A stretch of DNA of 64,000 nucleotides from Misgurnus anguillicaudatus (Eukaryota; Chordata; Actinopteri; Cypriniformes; Cobitidae), in contig NW_027395276.1 in the NCBI RefSeq assembly GCF_027580225.2, positions 4,741,001-4,805,000 of the forward strand, read 5' to 3'. Of the stretch, positions 35,043 to 47,085 are shown piece by piece; position 1 is the first letter of the stretch; each line of letters opens with the position of its first letter. The position numbers and the translations under genes are program-made. The notes beneath the pieces are model-generated. The model searched no databases, was not told the origin of the DNA, and saw nothing but the letters and a program-made list of their open reading frames with translations.

Positions 35043-38000
35043 ATGTCGTCCTGCTCTTTCCAGACGCAGTTAATGTCCATCATGGAGCTTCTGGCCAAAG
35101 CGGCGATAGCAGAAATCCACCGGCACGTGGACGACAACTGCGCGTTCATGAGAGTGGAGCTGAGTCGCAGCCGAAAGGACATCGATGCTCTGAAGAGGAA
35201 ATGCGTCATGATGGAGAGTGAACTGAGGAGGGTCAAAGGACGCGTTAAGAGGAGAGGTCAGAGGTCAAACACTGCACCTGTTTTAGTCTTGCTCTCATAC
35301 TGTAATGTTACACACTGTAAACAGCATCAGTCATACATAATAAACCACTGAAGGATGTTCATTTTACATTCAGTTGTTATTATTAGTGTCTGGTGCTGAT
35401 GATGTTTAAATCATGCAGATGTGTGATGTGTTTCAGTGTGGATCGGTGGGACATTAGATCGATATCCTACACCCCTCAGGACCGGCTGTGTCAGAGATGA
35501 TGATGATGTCATCAGAGATGAAAATCCAGAACCCATTCTCAATATCCATCAGGTGACATAAAAACATTCAGACACAAACACTGGCTTCAGGTTACAGGAT
35601 TCTCTGTAATCTGTAAGTGCTGTGACAAGAAAAACATGTTGACATGCAGTATAAACCTGTTTATTATCAATAAGATCATTTGCAAAATACAGCAAGATAG
35701 TAAACCATTTATAAGGGAGAGCACACAACCTAATGCTTTTTGACTCTATCATTCAAAATAGTATTTAGGTTAAATTCATAATTTTTTTCTAATTTTTATC
35801 AAATTCTGTCTATATACTTAAGGTGGATATTGTTTATATATCTGCCTATAATAGACAGATATCCACACATTCATCCATACATAATCCTTCATCTAACCAT
35901 CATTGTGTTATACAGAAATCAATATAAATAGATTTTTCTGAAAGGGAAGACAAAAAAAACATAATTGTGAGTTATTTCTCCTGATATTGTATTAAAGGTA
36001 GGGTAGGTTAAAACAGTGTAATATAGTGTTGTATGACTCGTACTCGCTCCTCCCGCGGTATAACTCCTCCTTCTTCATTTTTTCGTACGTTATCGGAAAG
36101 ATTTGGTAAAGCTAATCTTTCTTTTATAAATCTGATTAAACTAAAGACTCTTCAGAGATATAAAGGATGTCATACTACTCTATAGGTACTCCAGATTAAC
36201 ATCACAAATGCAGAAACAGCGTGTGTTACGTGAGCTTTAAACAACTTAACATAGTGATTGCTATCAGGATGTGAGGAGACTTTTAACCAGCATAACTACA
36301 AATGTTTCAGGATCAAATCTGTTACCCTACCTTTAACAGTTATCATCTTGATAAATAGTATTTACATTGTTTTCATGTCATTATCATTGTATACCTGAGA
36401 CTTCATTGTAACACTGTGTGACAACTAACCCCACTATGTAAAATGTTTTCAATCCCAGCTATCAGCTACTAGGAGTTACTGACATGTTTATAATGTTTTG
36501 GGTAACAAGACAGTGATTAAAATAATATAAGGTTATGTTTGGTGACTTACACACCCAACTCAGAAATAAAAAAAACATAAAATGAAGAAATTTACTTTCA
36601 TGCCTCCAAAACACACTTTGTTGAATATCTTAACCGAAACACATCAAAACTTTTCACAAATTCACATGAGATAATCTGACAGTAAGAGAAAAAGACCAAA
36701 ATCACAGATTGATCGTCCCTGTAGAAATATGTAAAGTAGTCGTGTTACAATTAACCCGCGTTAGTTTGTGTCCCACTCACTCCTACATACAAGTTACACA
36801 CAGTGACAGTCGCACAAACACTTATAGAGATAACAGTTTAGGTTCTGATCCGTTTAGGTATAAACTATTTATATCTCTTTACACTGAATGAATCAAGACA
36901 CTGACTGTTGTATTGTAGGTGGTCCAGGTTCTGGATGATAAAATGAAAATTCCTGTGATCAAGCAAGAAAGAGATGAAGAAGAGCGAGGCGGCGCTGAGA
37001 GAGGCAAGCAGAACTAATATAAGCACATACACTGCTTTACTTCAATATAACACTTAAACAAATAAAAATAACTAACATTCTCCTAAAAATAAGAAATTTC
37101 AGTGACTTATTCTCAACTCTGTTGGCCTCATTTATAAAATGCTGCGTTCAAAACGTTCAAAATTTGAACTTATTTGATTAATAAAACAAATGTATGCATA
37201 GAAAATGCACATACGCCTTTCAGACGTGAGATCTTTAAATCGCAAATGAGCTAGAAATTGTGCACAGCTAAACAGTTACAGATTTCCGCCTTTAAACAAT
37301 GTGATGTCATTGATATATAAAAGAGCATTAGTCAATGTTTACATTTTTTTCAAGCAGCAAGAATGGCTTGTATTTCTAAAAATCTGCAGCAATTGGACAA
37401 GCAAAAGTGCGTACGTCTGCTCAGACCCTGACGTGGCACTAAACACTTTTCCACGACTTGATTTTATAAATATGGACGTTGCTGTGGATTTTTGCGTTAT
37501 ACGCTTTATAAATGAGGCCTTATGTGATTTTCATTAAATACGGATCTTTACGCCCCAAGATCCCTAACCTCGGCCTTGATGAAAGCAAAGACGAAAATGC
37601 TCTGCTCACGCTTGCAGTAAACTGAAACTAATTGATGATTTTTTTTACTGAGTGCCGAATTTCAGAAAATTTGACTTTGGTACATAAAAGAAATAAAGCG
37701 GCCGACTGGCAGCAGGGCAAATTAGTCGTCAGGCTGCCAGCCGGGAGTTGTTGCGGAGATCCCGATGATCCAGCTTGGACCAATCTATTTTTTCTCTTAT
37801 TTGTGGGATCTACAGGGGAAGTGTCATTGATCGCGATTGATGTGTTGGCGACCACTGCTTTTAAGGAATACTCCACTTTCATAAAAAATCTGATAATTTA
37901 CACACCCCCATGTCATCAAAAATGTTTATGTCTTTTTTTGTTCAGTCGAGAAGAAATTAAGTTTTTAAGGAAAACATTCCAGGATTTTGTATCACTGGTA

Positions 38001-39429
38001 AAGGTCACGCATGAAGTATGCAAACTATTGCTCCAATGCTTACAAGTGTGGAGAAAGAGGAGTGTTCAGATGTGTTGTATGTGGAATGATACTAACTAAT
38101 GTCTTTGTGTCAGTTTATTGTTTAAAATGGTCTGCAAATGTGCATTTCACACATGTAACACGTGACCTTTCAAACGTGAATACATAATACGTAAGGTCAC
38201 TCTGGGGCATCACACGGCTAGTGCTAGAAGAGAACTTAAATGAGTTTAAAAGTAATTATTTATTTGTGCAAAACTGATGATGGTTTCTCTAGATAAGACC
38301 CTTATGTCTCGGTTGGGATCGTTTAGAGGCCTTTGAAGCTGCATTGAAACTTTAAACTGTTGATGTCCAATATATGGAGAAAAATCCTGGAAAGTTTTCC
38401 TCAAAAAACTGAATAAAGAAAGACACCAACATATTGGATGACATGGGGGTGAGTAAATTATCAGAATTTATGAAAGTGGAGTAATCCTTTAAATGTTTAT
38501 TTTTGCTTTTAGATGCATTAAACAATTCATACAATCTCGAGCAGAACATCCAACCACAGGAGAACATGGAGAGTCAGAAAGCTCTTTCTGGAGATCCGGA
38601 AGTCCAAAACACAAGTTGTGTACTCACACAGACTTACGCAGAACTTGTTGAACAGGTGGAACTTGATGAGGGTTGTCGAAGCGATCTGGGACTGCAAGTC
38701 AAAGTGGAAAGAGATATTAAAGAAGAGGGGAACTTAAAAACAGAGGGATCTGAATCCAGCATGGGTCCAGGAGATCACCTGAGGTATGCACTTGTCCAGA
38801 GAGATGCTCAGCTGTGGCCATCCGTCCCTGAATCTGTCCAGCGAGAAAACACAGAACGAACGTTTTCCACGTCCATCTTCTCACAGCCTGATCACAAAAC
38901 ACAGATGGAGCCTCAAAAGTCTGGACAGGTCAATGCAGAAGACCAGGACCACCCAACCTGGTGTGGTGAGGGCACGCAGGAGTTGGGTCACATGACACAC
39001 TGTGATGTGCAGAGTTTAGCTGGTGTTTCATATAACATGCTGCATGAATCCAACATGCCAACAAACGTGTTTCCACCGCATGGTGGTCTTGGAGAGCTCG
39101 GTGCCGGGCGCAAACTTCGGACTCACAGGCGCTCGAGCGTGGATGCGGTAAAGCGATTTAGCTGCTCGTTCTGTGAAAAGAGCTTTAAACGATTCGATCA
39201 GTTGAAGGAACATCTGCGCAGTCACACAGGTGAGAAACCGTACACGTGCATCCAGTGCGGGCGCAGCTTCACCAAACATTGCAACTTAATTCGACACACC
39301 GCGGTACACAGCGGCGAGAAACCGTTTCTGTGCATTCAGTGTGGAAAATCTTTTACACGTCGATCCAGTCTGAAGTCACATCAGAGGATCCACTCAGATG
39401 ATGATACAGTCAGTGGTGGAAATGGCTGA
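35043..39429 (+). CDS. C2H2 zinc-finger protein 2, tandem duplicate of gene 1
   Basis: There are four coding exons: 35043-35256, 35437-35552, 36919-37003 and 38513-39429. The sum is 444 codons (443 aa). Exon 1 differs from gene 1 at only a few codons, and exon 2 and its upstream intron are almost identical. Intron 1 is just 180 bases against 1757 in gene 1. The exon 3 donor is GC rather than GT (GAGAGAG|GCAAGC), which is the only choice that keeps phase. Exons 3-4 hold the SUMO-type motifs IKQE, VKVE and IKEE. Three C2H2 fingers follow (CSFCEKSFKRF, CIQCGRSFTKH, CIQCGKSFTRR) with HTGEKPY and HSGEKPF linkers. Contact residues differ from gene 1 mainly in fingers 1 and 3, so the DNA target may have shifted. 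It is predicted to be a nuclear regulator. Confidence 0.84.
37124..37519. mobile_element. ~396-bp MITE with GGCCTCATTTATAAAATGC ends
   Basis: Inverted ends GGCCTCATTTATAAA and TTTATAAATGAGGCC flank an interior with 'caagcagcaagaa'. The sister copy at 48300-48681 has the same ends, interior phrase and size. It lies in intron 3 of ZNF gene 2. Confidence 0.75.
37865..38488. mobile_element. TTAA-type palindromic MITE next to ZNF2 exon 4
   Basis: TTAA flanks both ends (37861-37864, 38489-38492). The ends read GGAATACTCCACTTTCAT and ATGAAAGTGGAGTAATCC. It lies in intron 3 of ZNF gene 2 and stops about twenty bases before the exon 4 acceptor. Confidence 0.75.
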
Positions 39430-41477
39430 GGAGAATTGTTATGGATTAAATTGGCAGTTTGGACATTTGCGTTTCGATGCTATTTCATGGATTAAAGATG
39501 GTCCTCTACATTTTGAACATCTTGAAATGAACTTCTGGCCCTGTTATGTTTGTATTTTTTTAAAGAGGGAATATGTAAAAACAACAAACAGGCCCTACAA
39601 ACAAGTCAAACATACTCTTAGTAGTAATGTGTAGATAAAATGTTTTGTAAGATTACACTTGTGTGAAAATGTGTTTGCAGTTATTTTGTTAAAGGTGTCA
39701 TTAAATGTTTTTATTTACAGTTTTGACCAACATGTGTCACACATTTTTGCATGTATTTCTGAATCTGTCGCGTGCTTGTGTAAGGTTATGATTAGGGTTG
39801 CGGAAAGTTTCTGGTCAATTTTAATGGGAAATTAATCTGAAGAATATTGTGAGGAATATTTTACAAATTACTTTTTTGTGAACTTTATTCATTTATTTTT
39901 GTATGCTCTAGTCATTTTTAATCAATAACGCAAATATCCCCTCCTCCAAACAATCTCTCTTTTTATTTCCGGTCATTTTGTATGGCAGGTGGGCAGGGTG
40001 TGGGAAAAGATCGCAGCGATTAGCAATTAACAACATGACCCAACTTCAAACAATCCAATCAATTCACAATGAACGAATTCAAGTCCAGCCCTACACTTAT
40101 TTTTTATTTTATTTCAAAATTCGTTTCACTCGGATATATGTCACCACGGAGAAAATAAGACTTATAGTTTCCGTTTTATGCTGACTTTAAAGTAACTTTT
40201 CTGTTCAGACTTGAGGTCAAAATTGTATTCCTGTTATTTTACCTGAAGTGATCTTCCTTGACCATATAGGTTCTGCACTGATAGGCGTTTTCATTGGCCT
40301 TCAGGTATAAGGCCATTTAAAAAGTTGGCATTGTGCAGCCAATCCTCTCATTTTATAATTTCTTTATGTGCATGACTCTGATTGCATTCATATGTTTTTT
40401 AGATAAAACTGTTTGGGATTTCCAGTATTGTTCAAAAACACAAACATGGTGTGAATTTTACATTGATTATTGCTGTATACTTACAGATAAAATATTCCTA
40501 ATAATGGTTACTAATATGGTACAGAGTCGCGTAAGTTTTCTCTCATTGTAATAAAAGTTATAAAATAATCGCCAAATTGACCAAACTGTATTTTGTTGAT
40601 TCATCAGTCTACTAACAGCGCTTATCAATGTCATAGTAATTGAACTGACCAATCAAAGAAAGAAGGTGGAGTAACGGACCAATCAAGTCAGAAGGCGGGA
40701 ATTCCATTGGACGCAGAATGAGGTAACTGACATTTTATATTTTACAACCGTTTAACACTATAAATGTTAATTATTTTATATTAATTTTTTAATTAAATTA
40801 ATTTACAAATGAACAAGGTCGAGATAGTCAAAATAACACAACAATACATTAAACAAACATACATTAAGTTGTAGTGAACATACAATAACCATAATAATAA
40901 TAATAATACAATAACGTAATTTGTTATGTAAATCGCATTGACATATGAAACGTGCTGTTTTCAGCATCTTATTTATTAGAGATCAGATTAAAAAAAAATG
41001 TATGCACATTGTTAATAAATTTAATGGACTTATTTACCTGTCTTCACCTGATAGACTTTCAGTAGATTCTTGTGTAAGAAAATTATTCATAACATTTAAA
41101 GAGGGATAATATCTTCCTCAGACTTGTGGCTTTAACTCAAGTTCAGATGGATTACTTTACAATAAAAAAAATTAAACTCGTTCTTTATTTATCTTATGTA
41201 AAATTATTTAATTTTGTTTTATAAAACAAATATTGTATTCCACTTTCTGATAAATTTGTATTCAGTTTTTATGATTCACTTTATAGGGAAAAATCTAAAA
41301 AAAAAAAAAAAAAACATTTTCCACTAATGGTAAATTGACTTCACCTTTTCTACGGTCTTTACGGTAACTAAAGCTCAAGCAGGAAGTAAATTGACAGTTT
41401 GCCGGACCTCATCCTCATGATAAACACTCATTGAGATTTGGTGTTTTTAATGTGTGTTCATGATATCAGATGAGAAG
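39430..41477. other. Region between ZNF genes 2 and 3
   Basis: No coding exon is supported. The sequence is AT-rich with several poly(A/T) runs (A18 near 41296-41313). The 3' UTR of gene 2 and the promoter of gene 3 should lie here. No clear TATA box or AATAAA stands out near either gene. Confidence 0.4.
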
Positions 41478-44400
41478 ATGTCGAGCAGTGTTTTATTCCA
41501 GAGCAGACTGAAGTCAGTGATCGAGTGCGCTGTTTCTGAAATCATCCGACTGCATGAAGATGGAGTAATGTTGATGAGACTGGAGATCACTCAAAGAGAT
41601 GCTGAGATCACTCAGAGAGATGCTGAGATTACTCAAAGAGATGCTGAGATTAGTCAAAGAGATGCTGAGATCAGTCAGAGAGATGCTGAGATCAGTCAAA
41701 GAGATGCTGAGATCGGGATGCTGAAGCTGAAACTCGTGTCAATGGAGAGACAGCTACACTGTGTCAAACATAGAGGATTTATTCGGAGTTCAGGTAAATT
41801 AACCAGGAGAAATCACATTTCCTAACTAGTTAAATACCAACTAGTAAATGTGCTTAAGATGGTAACCAGCTCACATGCCTGTTTAAATTTTAATAAAATG
41901 TATAAGGTTGTTTGTGATTTGTTGTGTTTGTATGCTTTAGTTTAAAGGATGGCGTCTAGTATGCCAAGTCATTGTCAGGATATTATTTTTTCAACAATTT
42001 ACATCAATACCCAGATAGCATTTTTTTTTTTAAATGTTGTTGATTTGTCAATGTTAATCCAACTGAATCAATATCAGGCGTGCACCCTCCATTAATATTG
42101 AAAATTTTTGAAATTTCAATAAACCACCATTATGGTGATCAGCGTTTGCTTTAGTTAAGCCCTTGACTTTTACTAGGTAAATCTTTCGTTTCTCATTGTT
42201 TGTATGTGTTTATGTAGAAACACATGTGCATTGGAAAAGAAAGATATGTTTCAAAGTTAGGTTAAAATGGGTTGTTTTTATGAAGACGTTAAGATGATAT
42301 TTAATTAGGCTGCTTTACATGATGATGTTGATTCTTTTATGAACGTTATAATTGTTCTGGTTTTTAAATGCACTGTGACAAGGTATACAGAAAAAATACT
42401 GACACAGCACGAAGCTTTCTTTTGTTGATCGTCACCATTGATGAGTTTCATAGACTGATTGATGATGTCAGAGATTGATTGAGTAGTTTAACCCAGTGGT
42501 TCCCAAACTTTTTCAGCCCCCCTTGTGTACGGTGCATTCCTTTGCGGCCCCCCCAAAGAAAATTTGTGACAAAAACTGTTCTAAAACTCAACATTTTAAT
42601 AAAATTAATGATAAATTAATGTATTTCATAAAATGTCATAAAACTGGGGCCTCCCTGGCACCATCTCACGGCCCCCAGTTTGAAAACCACTGGTTTAACC
42701 TACTAGATCTTGGTTTTCTTTGCAATAGCAGATGTATCTTAAAACATGCTTTAACAACCAAAGAAAACTTAACATTAAAACATAACAGTCTGGGGCCCAA
42801 CTAAACACTGATCACCACAATGGTTGTTGAAATTTCCATATTTTTTACATTAATGTAGGGTGCAAACGTGATATCGATTCAATGGGATTAACATGAACAT
42901 GAAAAGACAGTTATAGATATATCGAAAATTATCTTGACTTTGCAATATATAGCACGGAGATAGCAAGCAACCTTGAAACAATGTTAAAAATTGTTGATTT
43001 GTCAAAGTTCCCAATGAACTGTCTATGACATGCAAACTAGGTTTGCTATTTGGAGATCTAACCATGACCCCACTTGGATTTCATTATGCAGTTTGAACGT
43101 CGGACTACACTGTAAAATCGATTTTGTTGTGCCAATGAAAAATAAACACCTTGCCCTAAACAATATTTTTTACTTCTATGAAAACCTGGCAATTTTTTTG
43201 TTGTTGAAGAAAGTCCATTCTAGATATTTTTTTATTTTTATAAAACATTCTTTCTGAGAAAATTTACTTTTTAGGTTAAGATGTTGGCTTTGTTTCACAA
43301 TTATGGTGATCAGTGTTTGACTCGTTTGACTAGCTTTTCCTCTGGCTGCTAGAACTTTGTGTTTAAAACACGTTTTTGTGGTAAAAAGAGTTGACTTATT
43401 CATTCACTGTTTGATCAACCAAAAGTATCTTTCTGCATAATGATGTGATACTACAGTAAGAGATCCAGCACTCTCATATCAGTTTAAAATTCTGACAGAT
43501 TTTAAGACAATTTGCTTATAAAAAAGAAACCATGGTTCCATTTAGACACACAAACACCAAGAATCAGAGTATGAATCTCATCAATGGTGACAAAAAAAAT
43601 TAATAAAAATGTTTATTTATTTACACAGCAGTGCATGCTCGGAGTCCTGGATGTAATTTGTAATTTGTTGATACAGTTGTCCAATGAACGTCCACACTGG
43701 ACTTTCAGTAGACGTTGGAAAAAAGACCTTGTCTGGCATCACATATTTTGACATGACAACCCACACACATGAAGATGTTTTAACAAGTTGTCGCACTTGT
43801 TTCTTCTAAAAATAAAGAAAGTCATGAGCCACCACTGGGAAGTAAAATATGCAGGACAGGTGCCTATTCACTGCTAAAAAGGACTGCCAAAAAACTTGTC
43901 AATCTCCGGCTGAATTAAGTGTTTAAAAACAAAGTAAACATATTTCAAGATTTTTTTCTTACCCCATTGGCAGAACTGTTGCTTGTTTTAAGCACAAATT
44001 TACTTAAATATTATATTTTTTGTCTAAAAACTAGAAATATTTTCTTAGGTCATTTTGCTTATCAAGAAAATATATCTTAATTTAAAGGGATAGTTCACCC
44101 AAAAATAAAATTCATCATTTTCTCATCCTCATGTTGTTCTAAATCTGTATGAATTTCTTTTTTGTGCTTGCCATCATTTATCAAAATATCTTCTTCATCA
44201 TTTATCACAATACTTCCATAATATTTGTTTTCCTTCTATAAAAGTCAGTGTTTACAATCAGCTGTGTGCTTACCATCATTTATCAAAATATCTTCTTTTG
44301 TGTTCATCAAAATAATAAAACTTCTTACAGTTTTAGAACAACATGAAGATGAGTAAATGATGACAGAATTTTTATTTTTGGGTGAACTGTCCATTTTAGT

Positions 44401-45332
44401 TATTTGTACTGAAAACAATAAGTTTTAACCAATACTCAAAGATATTGACATAATTGTTCATGATATGAACCACAATAGTTCAAAATTAAATTTTGGATGT
44501 GTTAGTGTTGTGAGAAGACTCTAATATGTTTTGATCTGTGCTGTCTACAGAATGCAGTGATAGAGCCGTTCAAAAACTTCAGCTTGATATTACTACAGAA
44601 AACCATCAGAGAGACACTGATGTAGAAAGCAACACAGAAGAAACCTCCTGTACAGAACCACACACACAGATCCAATGTGCAGATAAACAAGACCTGAACA
44701 ACGAGAACGAGGAAGGACCACAGTTAGAGGCTGAGCAGAAGTTTCCGTCCGAAATCACAGACCATCACAGACCAGACCTGGACCATCAGGACACCAAACG
44801 AGACTCGCAGTCATGGACATCTAATAATGGAGGAAATAGTGAGGAATCCACAGAAGATCCACACTGCTCATTTATTCCTGTGGAAGAAAGTGCAGTCAGT
44901 GGACAAACCCTAAACAGTTTTGACTCTCTGAACCAGAACGCAATTGAACCGCTTTGGACTGACGGAATAAACCTGGACTTGATCCAGACACAGCAGCAGA
45001 AAGACGTCATTGCACCTCAAAGCGCATCGTTCAATGACCACCTGCACGGTAACGCAGACAGATGCGTGTTTAGCTTGAGCGGCTTCGGTACATCTCCAAA
45101 GAGCTTTGCTCACAGGAGAGAGACGAGAGGAGTGAAAGAGAAGTGGTTCATCTGCTCGTTCTGTGGCAAGAGTTTTGATCGTTTCAGTCACCTTCAGATG
45201 CATCAGCGCATTCACACCGGAGAGAAACCGTACAGCTGCGCAACCTGCGGCAAAAACTTCTCACAGCAGAGCAACCTGCGCACCCACCAGAAGATCCACC
45301 GCAAACCTCGGATACTCGTGAAAGCATCCTGA
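41478..45332 (+). CDS. C2H2 zinc-finger protein 3, heptad-repeat coiled coil and two fingers
   Basis: There are two coding exons, 41478-41793 and 44551-45332 (phase 1, GT-AG), giving 366 codons (365 aa). Exon 1 starts like genes 1 and 2 ([16 protein letters not shown]) but holds six heptads of the form I(T/S)QRDAE before the conserved end of the helix. The exon 2-3 cassette of genes 1 and 2 is absent, and exon 1 joins the finger exon in the same phase. The last exon is acidic and Gln-rich, followed by two C2H2 fingers ([22 protein letters not shown]) with an HTGEKPY linker. An ATG six codons upstream (41460) is in frame; 41478 is chosen because it matches the family's MSS start. It is probably a dimerising DNA-binding regulator, based on the heptads. 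Confidence 0.83.
41586..41711 (+). repeat. Coding minisatellite: six 21-base units
   Basis: Six in-frame units read ATCACTCAAAGAGATGCTGAG with small changes, three coding ITQRDAE and three ISQRDAE. The repeat length equals one coiled-coil heptad exactly. Confidence 0.93.
42494..42692. mobile_element. 199-bp hAT MITE with perfect 8-bp target duplication
   Basis: The ends CAGTGGTTCCCAAACT and the complement of AGTTTGAAAACCACTG are inverted, of the widespread Charlie-like hAT type. GTTTAACC flanks both sides exactly (42486-42493 and 42693-42700). It lies in the ZNF gene 3 intron. Confidence 0.9.
43295..43720. mobile_element. Partial foldback-family copy
   Basis: It contains 'attatggtgatcagtgtttg' and, further on, 'accaagaatcagagtatgaa', as in the 17600-18053 and 52367-53550 copies. 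Only one side of the palindrome is recognisable. Confidence 0.5.
44084..44397. mobile_element. MITE with AAAGGGATAGTTCACCC ends
   Basis: The left end AAAGGGATAGTTCACCCAAA and the right end with 'tttgggtgaactgtcc' are inverted, and both inner sides contain 'cctcatgttgttct' or its complement. I recognise this as one of the most abundant cyprinid short elements. It lies in the ZNF gene 3 intron. Confidence 0.8.
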
Positions 45333-47085
45333 CCTACAGAGGACGAAGATGTCCTGCTTGTTCTCTGAGAGCTGTGCCTTTCCGTTTACGGTTTCCAAAG
45401 ACATAAACAGTGTTCAATGAATTGCGGTATCTTTAATGTAATTTAACGTTTAATCTTTTGTTTGTTTGCATAAAATGTCCCTGCCATTAAAGGCCCTTTA
45501 CAAACATGGAAAAACCTCTTCATCTAGGTCTGTGATTGGAATAATTTCCTTTCAACAACTTTATATACAGTATTATACCGTTATATTGCATAGTTGTAAC
45601 TGTGCGTTCACACCAGCTGCGAATGAAATGAATAAATCGCACTATTCGTGTGTACATTTTGTGTTAGCATAAAATTCAGTTGCGAATACGCTCAATTTGC
45701 CGCCATTAGCTAGCTTGTACACTTTTTTCCAAGCAAGATCCTTTTCATTCCTGTTTATATAAAAGTACAAAGATGTGTCGTACAGCTTGGTGTGTCCACA
45801 TACAGCGACGATGATTTTGTCCTCCATTGTTGTTTCGTATTTTTTGCCTCACCTCACTATGTCATAATCAAGTCCCTACTAGAGCAAGCTCCTCTTTGGT
45901 TAACGCGGTGCGAATATCCACCAAAGTTCAGACTTTTAAATTCATGTGAATCAAGGGTTATGCACGGCAAACACCAGAAACGTTTAATTTGCACCGCGTC
46001 ATTTGCGCGAATCACGCCACAGGATGTCTATTGCGTCTTTGCATTGACTTAGCATGTAAATCACTTGCACTTAACACTTCATTCGTGTCTGGTGTGAACG
46101 CACCATAAGCATTTAAACATACAGTGTATAAAAAAAGCATCTTTCAAAAGTAAATATAACAAAATCTCAAAACTTCACAGTACAAAATCTTTGATTTTGG
46201 GAACTGACGAAAGGCCAGTCTACAATCAATTATTTTCAATAAATTTCCTCGATGACAATTAAGTAACAAAGTATTGTGTATTGCTCCAAAATCGGGTTAA
46301 CCCTTACAAAATATGATTTCGTGTTTACCATATTCCCGTGTTTTGGCAAATTATGGCTTTCAGTAGTTTCAAGTAGTGTGTTTGATGGTTAACAGCTTTG
46401 AGAAATGAATGCATGGGTAATCATCTCACATCTGAACCTGCTAAAGCTTTCGTGATGCACATTATTTCTGATCATCCAAACACATACTCATACCATTGCT
46501 TGAGACAAAAGTGGTAAGAGTCTTTAAACAGACAGAGGAAAGTTTTAAACACACAACCGAGTTTTCAGCAGGTCAAACACAGCAGACGACTCCGAGCCGG
46601 ATCCACGGCGAAGTCAGCAGCTCCGGTGCAGATCCGGCCCGGAGTCTTTAGCTGTCTGTGCAATTAATGGCTCACTTATTGTTGAAGACGCACTACAAAC
46701 TATTTTAATGTCCAAAAATTACTTTCTTCTCTATTTTTGTTGTTGTCTTGGCACAGTGTTGTGTTAAGTACAGAGGTAGACCGTGTCTTAACCAGGTAAC
46801 TATTATATTCAACAATATTATACACAGACAGGGTTCAGTGGATTCACTGGAGTGTCAGTGTTTGAATCAGCAGAGATGATTCTCTTTGAAGCTGACGTGT
46901 GTTTGTGCTATTCATGGGAAATCCTTCACTGTCCCATCACATCCCTTATAAAACATCATTTGTGTTTAGTATGAAGTTGACAGAATGATTCCTTTAACAG
47001 TCTGTCACTACGAACCACACGCAACAAATGACAAGTCTCAAACTTTCTGCTGTTACGTGGTATCGTTTAGGAATGTTGTCGTTTA
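45333..47085. other. Region between ZNF gene 3 and nectin4 3' end
   Basis: No coding exon is supported. It must contain the convergent 3' UTRs of ZNF gene 3 (plus) and nectin4 (minus). A MITE lies at 45602-46103. A GC-rich patch near 46585-46650 stands out from the AT-rich surroundings and is unexplained. Confidence 0.45.
45602..46103. mobile_element. ~500-bp MITE with GTGCGTTCACACCAG ends
   Basis: GTGCGTTCACACCAG at the left and CTGGTGTGAACGCAC at the right are perfect inverted repeats, and 'cgaatgaa'/'ttcattcg' continue the match inward. No target duplication is clear. Confidence 0.75.

Noticed and set aside
37632..38099. 155-codon open frame in ZNF2 intron 3
   Set aside because: It runs into the TTAA MITE, has no homology or splice partners, and lies inside a supported intron.
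41514..41699. Antisense frame of repeated [11 protein letters not shown] units
   Set aside because: It is a shadow of the heptad minisatellite in ZNF gene 3.
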